DNA of 64,000 nt, from contig JAFRUO010000005.1 in assembly GCA_017438845.1 (NCBI GenBank), forward strand, positions 62,001 to 126,000, in the 5' to 3' direction. Shown here piece by piece: positions 14,880-23,442 of this stretch. How positions within the stretch are numbered: the first letter of the stretch is position 1; each line of letters starts with the position of its first letter. The notes beneath the pieces were generated by a model. That model worked only from the letters and a program-made list of their open reading frames with translations, was not told where the DNA came from and searched no databases. Position numbers and translations under genes: made by a program. This stretch comes from Clostridia bacterium (lineage in GTDB: Bacteria > Bacillota > Clostridia > Oscillospirales > Acutalibacteraceae).

Positions 14880-16271
14880 ATGAAAAGATTAATCAGCTTT
14901 GTGTTAACGCTTACGCTCATTTTTTCCGTTTTCGCAGCTTCTGCGGTGAATGTGAGCGCGGCTACGCTCAATGACACAAAGCTTTATTATCAGTATGTCA
15001 AAAACAACTATACGCTGACAAACCTTGAGGGCTTTTACAAAAACCACAGTTATGTAAATAACAGTGTTTTCAGTATCGTAACCAAGGACTTTAACGGCGA
15101 CGGCGTCAAGGAAATGATACTGTTTTTTGTAAGAAGAGAACCTGATCCTGCCGAGCAGGTTTGTGTTTATGCCCGACTTTTCGGTATCCGGAACGGCAGT
15201 GTGGCTCAGCTGGATAAATCGGGTGACTTCTTTTATGGCTTCGGCTCTGAAGGGGGCTTGGGAAACGGCACTGCGGAGATCTGTGTTGAACAAACAAGCA
15301 AAGGCTTTAAAGTGTATTTCCCCTCTGCGCTATGGGGCGGAGACAGATTCCGAGCCTTTTATATGCAGTATGATGTTTCGGGAAATAAACTCGTGGAACA
15401 AAAGGAATACTATTATTATGATTTTCCGCGCGAGGATATGTTTGAAGCTAATGAATCAGTTTCGGGAAAAATCTTCGGAACATACAGCGATTTTATGAAA
15501 GCTGTTCGAAACGACGGCTTTAACACGAGCAGTCATAATAATTGCTGTGTGTATGATACCGCATTGAGCTATAAGCAGATTTGCGATAACCGTCACGCAC
15601 AGGGTAACCATATTTTTACCATAGCGACTGATTATCATTTTGCAACCGAAACGTATTACGCTTATATCCATGACAACACAAACCTGCAGTACAAGATAAA
15701 CCACCTTTCCTGCCCGTATCCCGATGTGCCGACAAATTCGTGGTACTATGAGGGCGTAAAATACTGCTACCAGAAGGACTTTATACTCGGCTTCGACAAC
15801 GGCAATTTCGGACCGACTCAGAACATCAAACGGCAGGACTTTGTCTGCATACTTGCAAGGATTGCAGGGGCAAACCTTTCCTCATATCAGAGTCAGACAC
15901 CGAAATTCAAGGACGTACCTAAGGGCTCGTATTACGCCGCCGCAGTCAACTGGGCGGTTGCAAACAAAATCGTTTCGGGCTACAACAGCACACGCTTCGG
16001 CGTGGGCGACGCTATCACCCGTGAGCAGGTGGCGACGATACTGTATAACTACAAAAAGTCGCCGTCCGTAAGCAATGCCGACGGTACGCTTGCAAGGTTT
16101 TCCGACAGAGGCAGAATCAGCGCCTACGCAAAAGTGCCTCTTGCCTGGGCGGTAAACAACGGAGTAATCAGCGGAATGTCCGACGGCAGAATCGCCGCTA
16201 AGGAGGGCGCAAGCCGCGCACAGATTGCCGCCATGGTTATGAACATGGACAAAAAGGGTCTGTTTAAATAA
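14880..16271 (+). CDS. SLH-domain cell-surface protein
   Basis: A 463-residue protein. Residues 1-31 are a signal peptide (ends VSA-A). Residues about 32-270 form a domain of unknown function; a short acidic stretch (VTKDFNGDGVKEMIL) resembles an EF-hand-like calcium loop. The last 180 residues are three SLH repeats (SWYYEGVKYCYQKDFILGF, ITREQVATILYNY, SRAQIAAMVMNMD). It should be exported and held on the cell wall. A GTG lies upstream at 14871, but the ATG at 14880 is better spaced from GGGGAG. It has its own promoter and terminator, so it is monocistronic. Confidence 0.85.
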   Translation: MKRLISFVLTLTLIFSVFAASAVNVSAATLNDTKLYYQYVKNNYTLTNLEGFYKNHSYVNNSVFSIVTKDFNGDGVKEMILFFVRREPDPAEQVCVYARLFGIRNGSVAQLDKSGDFFYGFGSEGGLGNGTAEICVEQTSKGFKVYFPSALWGGDRFRAFYMQYDVSGNKLVEQKEYYYYDFPREDMFEANESVSGKIFGTYSDFMKAVRNDGFNTSSHNNCCVYDTALSYKQICDNRHAQGNHIFTIATDYHFATETYYAYIHDNTNLQYKINHLSCPYPDVPTNSWYYEGVKYCYQKDFILGFDNGNFGPTQNIKRQDFVCILARIAGANLSSYQSQTPKFKDVPKGSYYAAAVNWAVANKIVSGYNSTRFGVGDAITREQVATILYNYKKSPSVSNADGTLARFSDRGRISAYAKVPLAWAVNNGVISGMSDGRIAAKEGASRAQIAAMVMNMDKKGLFK

Positions 16272-16287
16272 AAACGAATAAAAAAGG

Positions 16288-16314
16288 CACCCGACTGTTT
16301 TGGTCGGGTGTTTT
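16288..16314 (+). terminator. Terminator after the SLH gene
   Basis: CACCCGAC (16288-16295) pairs with GTCGGGTG (16303-16310), then TTTT. Confidence 0.8.
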
Positions 16315-16330
16315 GTCATTTGTATCTTTA

Positions 16331-17041
16331 TTATTTTACGAAAACAACGCTTGCGCCGAGAAGGAACTGAGCCAGGAAATAAGTGATAATATAAAAATTT
16401 TTCAGCCCCTTTTTCCTGAATTTTTCGCCGCCGAACGTGAAAAGCGAAAGCGTGGTGTCCGAGCTTACAAAAAGTGCCGCACCGAGAAGCAGGGTGCAGT
16501 ATGCGCCGACCGTACCGATGCTTAACGCAAGCTTAATAGCGCTCATAAGCATAGTCACAATCATAAGCGCATAGAAAATAACGGGAACAGTCAGCACGCC
16601 GATTTTAACCTTCTTTAAATATGCAAAGCAGAGGTAGGCGGCAACGTAAACAAGCGTCGCAACCACCGACCAAAGGTTAAAAAGCCTTGCCTGCGGATTG
16701 ATTTCGGAAAGCACAGAGAAAAACGCCGCTATGTAGAAAATATGCCCTACAAAGAAGGCGACTCCGCCAAAGACATTGATAATTGCTTTCTTTGTGATAA
16801 AATGAATCAGCAGATCGCCGAGCGCCCCGAACAGAAGACCGAGAAACATCAGCCTTGCATATTTGGTAAAGCCGCCCGAATAAAGAATACAGCAAAGACC
16901 GGCAATCAAGAAAAGCGAGGCGCAAATCATTTTGTAGCCGAGCGATTTCCAACATCTGTCGGGCCAAGAGGCCTTTAAAAACAGCGGCACGAATATAATT
17001 TCAAGCAAAGCCGCAAGAACAAAAATAATTATAAATACCAC
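16331..17041 (-). CDS. Lysoplasmalogenase-like (YhhN family) membrane protein
   Basis: About 236 residues with seven or eight hydrophobic helices. Family-type motifs are seen: GLLFGALGDLLI, GGVAFFVGHIFYI, and GAALFVSSDTTLSL near the C-terminus (the GA..F..SD signature). YhhN/TMEM86 proteins cleave the vinyl-ether bond of lysoplasmalogens. Plasmalogens are common in anaerobic Clostridia, so the role fits, but catalysis is only inferred. The start is taken as GTG at 17041 because AAAGGGGG lies 7 nt before it. An in-frame GTG at 17065 has no SD. Confidence 0.75.
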   Translation of the reverse strand: MVFIIIFVLAALLEIIFVPLFLKASWPDRCWKSLGYKMICASLFLIAGLCCILYSGGFTKYARLMFLGLLFGALGDLLIHFITKKAIINVFGGVAFFVGHIFYIAAFFSVLSEINPQARLFNLWSVVATLVYVAAYLCFAYLKKVKIGVLTVPVIFYALMIVTMLMSAIKLALSIGTVGAYCTLLLGAALFVSSDTTLSLFTFGGEKFRKKGLKNFYIITYFLAQFLLGASVVFVK

Positions 17042-17110
17042 ATTTATACCCCCTTTATCTAACACAAAAACCGCAAACAGAGCTTACGGCTTTTGTGCTG
17101 ATAAAGCATA

Positions 17111-17136
17111 AAACCGCCGAGAAAACTCGGCGGTTT
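17111..17136. terminator. Bidirectional terminator below nifJ
   Basis: AAACCGCCGAG (17111-17121) pairs perfectly with CTCGGCGGTTT (17126-17136). A T-run follows on both strands (six on plus, four on minus). It ends the nifJ transcript 30 bp after its stop. Confidence 0.8.
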
Positions 17137-17164
17137 TTTGTGTATTGCTTTGCCGATAAATTAA

Positions 17165-20100
17165 TTATTCAGCGTCCGGCTCGTACATATCCTTGAGCTT
17201 GAGAAGGTGCTTATATCTCTCAACAGAGGTCTTTTCAGCCTTTGCGAAGAGCTCTTCCGCACGCTCGGGGAAGGAACGTGTAAGCGAGGAGTAACGTGCC
17301 TCGTTCATGATGAAGTCGCGGTAACTCTCACTGCCTTCCTTGGAGTCGATTGAGAACGGATTCTTGCCCTGAGCCTTGAGAGCCGGGTTGTAGCGGAACA
17401 TATTCCAGTAGCCGCAGTCAACAGCCTTCTTCATCTCAGCCTGGCAGTTTGTCATACCGCCCTTGATTGAGTGCATTTCGCAGGGTGCGTAAGCGATAAC
17501 GATTGACGGACCCGGATATGCCTCAGCCTCGGTAAGAGCCTTGATTGTCTGATTCTGGTCTGCGCCCATAGCGATCTGTGCAACGTAAACGTAGCCGTAG
17601 CTCATTGCGATTTCCGCAAGGCTCTTCTTGGCGATTGACTTACCTGCTGCGGCAAACTGTGCAACCTGACCGATGTTGGAAGCCTTTGAAGCCTGGCCGC
17701 CGGTGTTTGAGTAAACCTCGGTGTCGAATACCATAATGTTAACATCCTCACCGGAAGCAAGTACGTGGTCAACGCCGCCGAAGCCGATGTCGTATGCCCA
17801 GCCGTCGCCGCCGAAGATCCATACGGATTTCTTGGAAAGGTATTCCTTGTTTGTAAGGATGTCAGCCTTTGCCTCGCAGTCGCAGTCAAAGCCTTCAAGA
17901 GCCTCAACAAATGCTGCGGTAGCCGCCTGGTTAGCTTCACCGTCGTTAACTGTATCAAGGTATGCCTTAGCAGCTTCGATTACGTTTTCGGGAGCCTTGC
18001 CCTCAGCAACGATAGCCTCAACCTTTGAAATAAGTCTGTTTCTGATAGCGTTCTGACCTAAGTACATACCGAAGCCGTGCTCAGCGTTGTCCTCAAACAG
18101 TGAGTTAGCCCATGCAGGACCGTGACCCGCCTTGTTGACGGTGTAGGGTGATGTAGCTGCGGGACCGCCCCAGATTGACGAACAGCCTGTTGCGTTTGAA
18201 ATGTACATTCTGTCACCGAAGAGCTGTGTGATAAGTCTTGCATATGAAGTCTCGGCACAGCCTGCGCAGGAGCCTGAGAATTCAAGAAGAGGAGTCTTGA
18301 ACTGGCTGCCGATAACAGTCTTTGAGTCGGCAACGTCATCCTTAACGGAAACATTTGCAACCATGTAGTCGAATGCAGGCTGCTTAGCATCCTGTGACTC
18401 ACGGGGAACCATTTTAAGTGAATTTGTCGGGCAGACGCCTATACAAACGCCGCATCCCATACAGTCAAGCGGAGAAACAGCCATTGTGTACTTGTAAACG
18501 CCCTTGCCCTTACCTGCCTTCTTGTCAACGAGCGTTGCACACTCGGGAGCGTTTGCAGCTTCCTCATCGTTGAGAAGGTACGGTCTGATTGTAGCGTGCG
18601 GACAAACGTATGCACATCTGTTACACTGAGCGCAGGTTGCTGAATCCCATTCGGGAACCATAACTGCAACGCCTCTCTTTTCATAAGCGGAAGCGCCCTG
18701 CTCGAAGGTACCGTCCGCGTGATCTGAGAATGCGGAAACGGGGAGTGAGTCGCCGTCCATCTTTCCGACGGGCTTCATGATGGAGTCAACCATCTTAACG
18801 AGCTTTTCACGGCCCTCGCTCTTTTCTTCAACAGTGTTGTCGGTTGCGTTTGCCCACTCAGCGGGAACATCAATCTTAACGTAAGCGGTAGCGCCTGCGT
18901 CGATAGCTGCCTCGTTCATCTTAACGATTTCGATGCCCTTCTTCATGAACTTCTGAGCCTTTTCCTTCATATAGCCGATTGCTTCCTCAGCGGGAAGAAC
19001 CTTGGCAAGTGAGAAGAAAGCAGACTGAAGAACTGTGTTTGTACGCTTACCGAGGCCGATTTTTGCGGCGAGGTCGATAGCGTTAACGGTATAAAGCTGA
19101 ATGTTGTTGTTTGCGATATACCGCTTTGTTTCGGCGTTGAGCTTTTCGAAGAGCTCGTCCTTATCCCACTGACAGTTGATAAGGAATACGCCGCCCGGCT
19201 TAACGTCCTGAACCATCTTGAAGCCCTTTTCGATGTATGAGGGGTTGTGGCAGGCAACGAAGTCAGCCTTGTTGATGTAGTATGAGCTCTTAATCGGCTG
19301 ATCACCGAAACGAAGGTGGGAAATAGTTACGCCGCCTGTTTTCTTTGAGTCATACTGGAAGTACGCCTGAACATATTTGTCGGTGTGGTCGCCGATGATT
19401 TTGATTGAGTCCTTGTTGGCACCGACAGTACCGTCGCCGCCGAGACCCCAGAACTTGCACTCGATTGTGCCCTCTGCCGCTGTGATGGGAGCAGGCTTTT
19501 CTTCAAGTGAAAGGTGAGTAACGTCATCGTTGATGCCGATTGTGAACTGACGTGCGGGAACATCGTTGTTAAGATGCTCGTAAACTGCAAAGATGCTTGC
19601 AGGGGGAGTGTCCTTTGAACCGAGACCGTATCTGCCGCCGCAAACCTTGATGCCGTCTCTGCCCTGCTCGTTGAGGGCTGCGATAACGTCGAGGAAGAGG
19701 GGCTCGCCGATTGAGCCGGGTTCCTTTGTTCTGTCAAGAACAGCAATCTTTTTAACCGTTGCGGGAATAGCGTCAACGAGGTGCTTGGTTGAGAAGGGTC
19801 TGTAAAGGCGAACCTTGACAAGACCTACCTTTTCGCCCTTTGCAAGAAGATAGTCGATAACCTCCTCGGCAACGTCGCATACAGAGCCCATTGCGATAAT
19901 GATTCTCTCAGCGTCGTCTGCACCGTAGTAGTTAAAGAGCTGATAGTCGGTACCGAGCTTTTCGTTAACCTTGCCCATGTATTCTTCAACGATAGCCGGA
20001 ACAGCCTCATAGTAGCTGTTGCAGGCCTCTCTGTGCTGGAAGAAGATATCGCCGTTCTCGTGTGAACCGCGCATAACGGGTCTCTCGGGGTTAAGAGCAC

Positions 20101-20737
20101 GCTTGCGGAAAGCCGCAACAGCGTCCATGTCAACCATATCCTTGAGGTCGTCGAAGTCCCAGATTTTGATTTTCTGAATTTCGTGTGAAGTACGGAAGCC
20201 GTCAAAGAAGTTGATAAAGGGAACTCTTGACTTGATTGTTGCAAGGTGAGCAACAGCGCCGAGGTCCATAACTTCCTGCGGATTTGTTTCGGCAAGCATA
20301 GCGAAACCTGTCTGACGGCAGGCGTATACGTCCGAATGGTCACCGAAAATGTTAAGAGCGTGTGAAGCTACGCAGCGTGCCGATACATGGAAAACGCAGG
20401 GAAGCAATTCGCCTGCAATTTTATACATATTCGGAATCATCAGAAGAAGACCCTGAGAAGCCGTGTATGTAGTTGTGAGTGCACCTGCTGCAAGTGAGCC
20501 GTGAACAGTACCCGAAGCGCCTGCTTCAGACTGCATTTCGGCAACACGGACCGTTGTGCCGAAAACGTTCTTTAAGCCCTGAGCCGACCACTGGTCAACA
20601 TAGTCAGCCATCGGACTTGACGGTGTGATGGGGTAAATACCGGCAACCTCGGTAAACGCGTAGGAAACGTGAGCTGCGGCATTGTTACCGTCCATAGTCT
20701 TTGATTTTCTGACTATGGGTGTCTTTTTTTCGTCCAT
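17165..20737 (-). CDS. nifJ: Pyruvate:ferredoxin (flavodoxin) oxidoreductase, single-chain
   Basis: 1190 residues, the normal size for single-chain PFOR. The N-terminal pyruvate-binding domain begins near EVAGIYPITPSSPMADYVDQ. Two [4Fe-4S] sites of the inserted ferredoxin domain lie near residues 700 (CAQCNRCAYVCP) and 757 (CMGCGVCIGVCP). The C-terminal TPP domain carries CAGCAETSY, GDGWAYDIGFGG and SNTGGQASKAS, with its own proximal cluster cysteines. It converts pyruvate and CoA to acetyl-CoA and CO2 and reduces ferredoxin in the cytoplasm, supplying hydrogenase or the Rnf complex encoded 12 kb away. It has a strong SD and promoter and is monocistronic. Confidence 0.97.
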   Translation of the reverse strand: MDEKKTPIVRKSKTMDGNNAAAHVSYAFTEVAGIYPITPSSPMADYVDQWSAQGLKNVFGTTVRVAEMQSEAGASGTVHGSLAAGALTTTYTASQGLLLMIPNMYKIAGELLPCVFHVSARCVASHALNIFGDHSDVYACRQTGFAMLAETNPQEVMDLGAVAHLATIKSRVPFINFFDGFRTSHEIQKIKIWDFDDLKDMVDMDAVAAFRKRALNPERPVMRGSHENGDIFFQHREACNSYYEAVPAIVEEYMGKVNEKLGTDYQLFNYYGADDAERIIIAMGSVCDVAEEVIDYLLAKGEKVGLVKVRLYRPFSTKHLVDAIPATVKKIAVLDRTKEPGSIGEPLFLDVIAALNEQGRDGIKVCGGRYGLGSKDTPPASIFAVYEHLNNDVPARQFTIGINDDVTHLSLEEKPAPITAAEGTIECKFWGLGGDGTVGANKDSIKIIGDHTDKYVQAYFQYDSKKTGGVTISHLRFGDQPIKSSYYINKADFVACHNPSYIEKGFKMVQDVKPGGVFLINCQWDKDELFEKLNAETKRYIANNNIQLYTVNAIDLAAKIGLGKRTNTVLQSAFFSLAKVLPAEEAIGYMKEKAQKFMKKGIEIVKMNEAAIDAGATAYVKIDVPAEWANATDNTVEEKSEGREKLVKMVDSIMKPVGKMDGDSLPVSAFSDHADGTFEQGASAYEKRGVAVMVPEWDSATCAQCNRCAYVCPHATIRPYLLNDEEAANAPECATLVDKKAGKGKGVYKYTMAVSPLDCMGCGVCIGVCPTNSLKMVPRESQDAKQPAFDYMVANVSVKDDVADSKTVIGSQFKTPLLEFSGSCAGCAETSYARLITQLFGDRMYISNATGCSSIWGGPAATSPYTVNKAGHGPAWANSLFEDNAEHGFGMYLGQNAIRNRLISKVEAIVAEGKAPENVIEAAKAYLDTVNDGEANQAATAAFVEALEGFDCDCEAKADILTNKEYLSKKSVWIFGGDGWAYDIGFGGVDHVLASGEDVNIMVFDTEVYSNTGGQASKASNIGQVAQFAAAGKSIAKKSLAEIAMSYGYVYVAQIAMGADQNQTIKALTEAEAYPGPSIVIAYAPCEMHSIKGGMTNCQAEMKKAVDCGYWNMFRYNPALKAQGKNPFSIDSKEGSESYRDFIMNEARYSSLTRSFPERAEELFAKAEKTSVERYKHLLKLKDMYEPDAE

Positions 20738-20788
20738 TTACTATTTCCTCCTTGAAAGGTTTGTTAACTGTATTCGCATACATTGCTT

Positions 20789-20817
20789 ATTTTATCACGT
20801 TTATAAATGTATGTAAA
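20789..20817 (-). promoter_or_regulatory. Promoter of nifJ
   Basis: On the minus strand TTTACA, 17-bp spacer, then TGA plus TAAAAT (extended -10). A lone TTGTTAA (20761-20767) sits in the leader, a Rex half-site without its partner. Confidence 0.7.
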
Positions 20818-20930
20818 TAATTAATATTCTAAAAATATGCGAAATTTTTGGATTTTTTTGATGTTTTTTCAAAAAAACAGACCTACCCTGAAAAACTTTG
20901 CCGAAAAACATATATTGTATTAAGTAAAAT

Positions 20931-20959
20931 TTGACTTAAACTATAAAATATAGTACAAT
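20931..20959 (+). promoter_or_regulatory. Promoter of the CNNM/CorC-type gene
   Basis: TTGACT (20931-20936), 17-bp spacer, TACAAT (20954-20959). Confidence 0.7.
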
Positions 20960-20997
20960 ATTCCGTAACAATTTTTTGAAAGGGGTTTTTAATTAAT

Positions 20998-22356
20998 ATG
21001 GACGCAGACCCTGCGACTGTAATTTTAAAACTTTTACTTTTATTTGTACTGATTATGATCAACGCCTTTTTCGCCATGAGCGAGATTGCCGTTATTTCCC
21101 TTAACGACACCAAGCTTGAAAAGATGGCGGAAAACGGCAACAAAAAGGCAAGACAGGTATTAAAGCTCACAAAGGATTCCAGCGGTTTTCTTTCGACAAT
21201 CCAGATAGGCGTTACGCTGGCGGGCTTCTTAACGAGCGCCACGGCGTCGCAGACCTTTGCGGTCAGCCTTACGGAAAGGCTTTCGAAAACGGTAGTGGCA
21301 AACTATATTTCCGTTTCCGTGCTTTCCGTGCTTTCGACCCTGCTTATCACCGTGATAATGTCTTACTTTTCACTCGTTCTCGGTGAGCTTGTACCGAAAA
21401 AAATAGCAATGCACAAGCCCGAAAGGGTTTCGTTTACCGCAGTACCCGTACTGCTTTTCGTAAACCGTGTTTTCAGACCCTTTGTAAAGCTTCTTTCAGC
21501 ATCCACAAACGGCGTCGTCAGGCTTTTCGGAATTGACCCGAATGCCGACGAGGAGGTTGTTACCGAGGAAGAAATCAGAATGATGGTTGACGTCGGTCAG
21601 GAAAAGGGCGTTATTGAGGACTCGCAGAAGGAAATGATTAACAACATCTTCGAGTTCGATGACATGGATGTTGCCGATATTATGACTCACCGCACGGATG
21701 TTGACTGCGTGGACATTGAGGACGGACTTTCCGAGGTAATAAAGATTTCCATTGAATACGGTCATTCACGAATCCCGATTTACAGGGAGGACCCCGACAA
21801 CATAATTGGAATCGTTTATATTAAGGATCTGCTTAAATATGTAGGCAACAGCATACCGAAGTCAAAGACAATCAAAGACTTTATGCGTGAGGCGTATTAC
21901 GTTCCCGAAACCAAGCAGTGCTCGGAGCTTCTTAACGAGCTGCTTGAAAAGCATGTGCAAATGGCGGTCGTTGTTGACGAATACGGCGGCACTGCAGGCA
22001 TTGTCACGCTTGAGGATATTATCGAGGCAATAGTCGGTAATATTCAGGACGAATACGACAACGAGGACGAGGAAATCTCGAAAATCAACGAAAACACCTT
22101 TACAATTGACGGCGTGACCGACATTGAGGAGGTAGAGGAGCAGCTCGGAATTTCGATTCCCGACGGTGATTATGACACGCTCGGCGGCTTTATTATCAGC
22201 CTTCTCGGTTATCTGCCGACGGGCGAAAAGCAGGACGAAGCCGAGTTTAAAAACATTAAGTTTACCGTACTGAATGTCGAGGAAAGACGAATCGGTAAAG
22301 TCAGAGTTGAAATTACCCCCGAGGCAAAAGAGGAAGAAAACGAAGAGGAAGAATAA
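20998..22356 (+). CDS. CNNM/CorC (HlyC)-family membrane protein
   Basis: A 452-residue protein. The DUF21/CNNM membrane domain fills residues about 5-190 (FAMSEIAVISLNDTKLE, then TLAGFLTSATASQTFA). A CBS-domain pair spans about 205-335 (MTHRTDVDCVD, GHSRIPIYRED, VVVDEYGGTAGIVTLED). The C-terminus is a CorC_HlyC domain and an acidic Glu-rich tail. Proteins of this family (YugS, YhdP, CorC) are tied to magnesium export or resistance, and older annotations say hemolysin. The tail runs to 2 bp before the trpS start. Confidence 0.9.
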   Translation: MDADPATVILKLLLLFVLIMINAFFAMSEIAVISLNDTKLEKMAENGNKKARQVLKLTKDSSGFLSTIQIGVTLAGFLTSATASQTFAVSLTERLSKTVVANYISVSVLSVLSTLLITVIMSYFSLVLGELVPKKIAMHKPERVSFTAVPVLLFVNRVFRPFVKLLSASTNGVVRLFGIDPNADEEVVTEEEIRMMVDVGQEKGVIEDSQKEMINNIFEFDDMDVADIMTHRTDVDCVDIEDGLSEVIKISIEYGHSRIPIYREDPDNIIGIVYIKDLLKYVGNSIPKSKTIKDFMREAYYVPETKQCSELLNELLEKHVQMAVVVDEYGGTAGIVTLEDIIEAIVGNIQDEYDNEDEEISKINENTFTIDGVTDIEEVEEQLGISIPDGDYDTLGGFIISLLGYLPTGEKQDEAEFKNIKFTVLNVEERRIGKVRVEITPEAKEEENEEEE

Positions 22357-22357
22357 A

Positions 22358-23374
22358 ATGGAAGAAACACAGAAAAAGCAGATAGTTTTAAGTGCAGTAC
22401 AGCCTACGGGCACGCCGACGCTCGGAAATTATCTCGGCGCTTTTAAAAACTGGAAAATGATGGCAAACGATATGCAGGAGGAGTACGACTGCTTTTATGC
22501 GGTTGCCGACCTTCATTCAATCACGGTAAGATTAAAGCCTGCCGACCTGAGAAGGCAGACTCTTGAAATGTATGCGTTTTTGCTCGCTCTCGGAATTGAC
22601 CCCGAAAAAAACGTCGTGTTTATTCAGAGCCATGTGCCCGAGCACGCTCAGCTTGCGTGGATTTTAAACTGCCACACCCAATTCGGCGAGGCTTCGAGAA
22701 TGACTCAGTTTAAGGACAAAAGCGAAAAGCACCCCGAAAACATCAACGTCGGTCTTTTCTCGTACCCCGTGCTTATGGCGGCGGACATACTGCTCTATCA
22801 GGCAGACTATGTCCCCGTAGGCGATGACCAGAAGCAGCACCTTGAAATCACAAGGGATATTGCAGAGCGCTTTAACGGTATTTACGGCGATGTCTTTACC
22901 GTGCCGAAGCCCTTTATTCACAAGGCGGGCGCAAGGGTTATGTCGCTTCAGGATCCGACAAAGAAAATGAGCAAATCCGACACTAACGTCAAGGGCTTTA
23001 TTTCAATGCTTGACGACGACAGCACTATTATGAAAAAGGTAAAATCAGCCGTTACCGACAGTGAGGCTAAGGTTTATCACGGCGAGGGTAAGGACGGAAT
23101 CAACAACCTTATGGAGATTTACTCCTGCTGTACGGGCAAAAGCTTTGAGGAAATTGAAAAGGAGTTTGACGGCAAGGGCTACGGTGACTTTAAGAGCGCG
23201 GTAGGCGAGGCGGTAATCGAGGAGCTTCGCCCCGTCAAGGAGGAATACCTTCGCCTTATGGGAGATAAGGGCTACCTTATGAAATGTGCCGCAGAGGGAG
23301 CCGAAAAGGCGGAGTACTTTGCACGCCGCACCCTCAGAAAGACAATGAAAAAGGTCGGCTTTTTGCAGCTGTAA
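22358..23374 (+). CDS. trpS: Tryptophan-tRNA ligase
   Basis: A 338-residue class I aminoacyl-tRNA synthetase. The HIGH-type motif reads PTLGNYLGA (about residues 21-29). The tRNA/ATP loop KKMSKSD is at about residue 205. The middle contains SHVPEHAQLAWILNC and the typical VGDDQKQHLE. It charges tRNA(Trp). The reading frame is open into the preceding gene, but the ATG at 22358 gives the standard N-terminus. The SD (GAGGAAG) lies inside the end of the upstream gene, so expression is coupled to it. Confidence 0.96.
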   Translation: MEETQKKQIVLSAVQPTGTPTLGNYLGAFKNWKMMANDMQEEYDCFYAVADLHSITVRLKPADLRRQTLEMYAFLLALGIDPEKNVVFIQSHVPEHAQLAWILNCHTQFGEASRMTQFKDKSEKHPENINVGLFSYPVLMAADILLYQADYVPVGDDQKQHLEITRDIAERFNGIYGDVFTVPKPFIHKAGARVMSLQDPTKKMSKSDTNVKGFISMLDDDSTIMKKVKSAVTDSEAKVYHGEGKDGINNLMEIYSCCTGKSFEEIEKEFDGKGYGDFKSAVGEAVIEELRPVKEEYLRLMGDKGYLMKCAAEGAEKAEYFARRTLRKTMKKVGFLQL

Positions 23375-23393
23375 TTTTCACTAATACAAAACA

Positions 23394-23418
23394 AAAGGAC
23401 GGAGGAATCCGTCCTTTT
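23394..23418. terminator. Bidirectional terminator between trpS and the large SLH gene
   Basis: AAAAGGACGGA pairs with TCCGTCCTTTT around a short loop, then T-run on the plus strand. It lies between two convergent stop codons. Confidence 0.8.
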
Positions 23419-23442
23419 TTGATGATTGTTTTTGGCTGATGT

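Noticed and set aside
17062..17098. Second terminator-like hairpin before the lysoplasmalogenase-like gene
   Set aside because: The stem is interrupted and the loop is long, and no gene needs it there. The strong hairpin at 17111-17136 suffices for nifJ.
20755..20830. Rex operator before nifJ
   Set aside because: Only one TTGTTAA half-site is present without the inverted partner at the right spacing.
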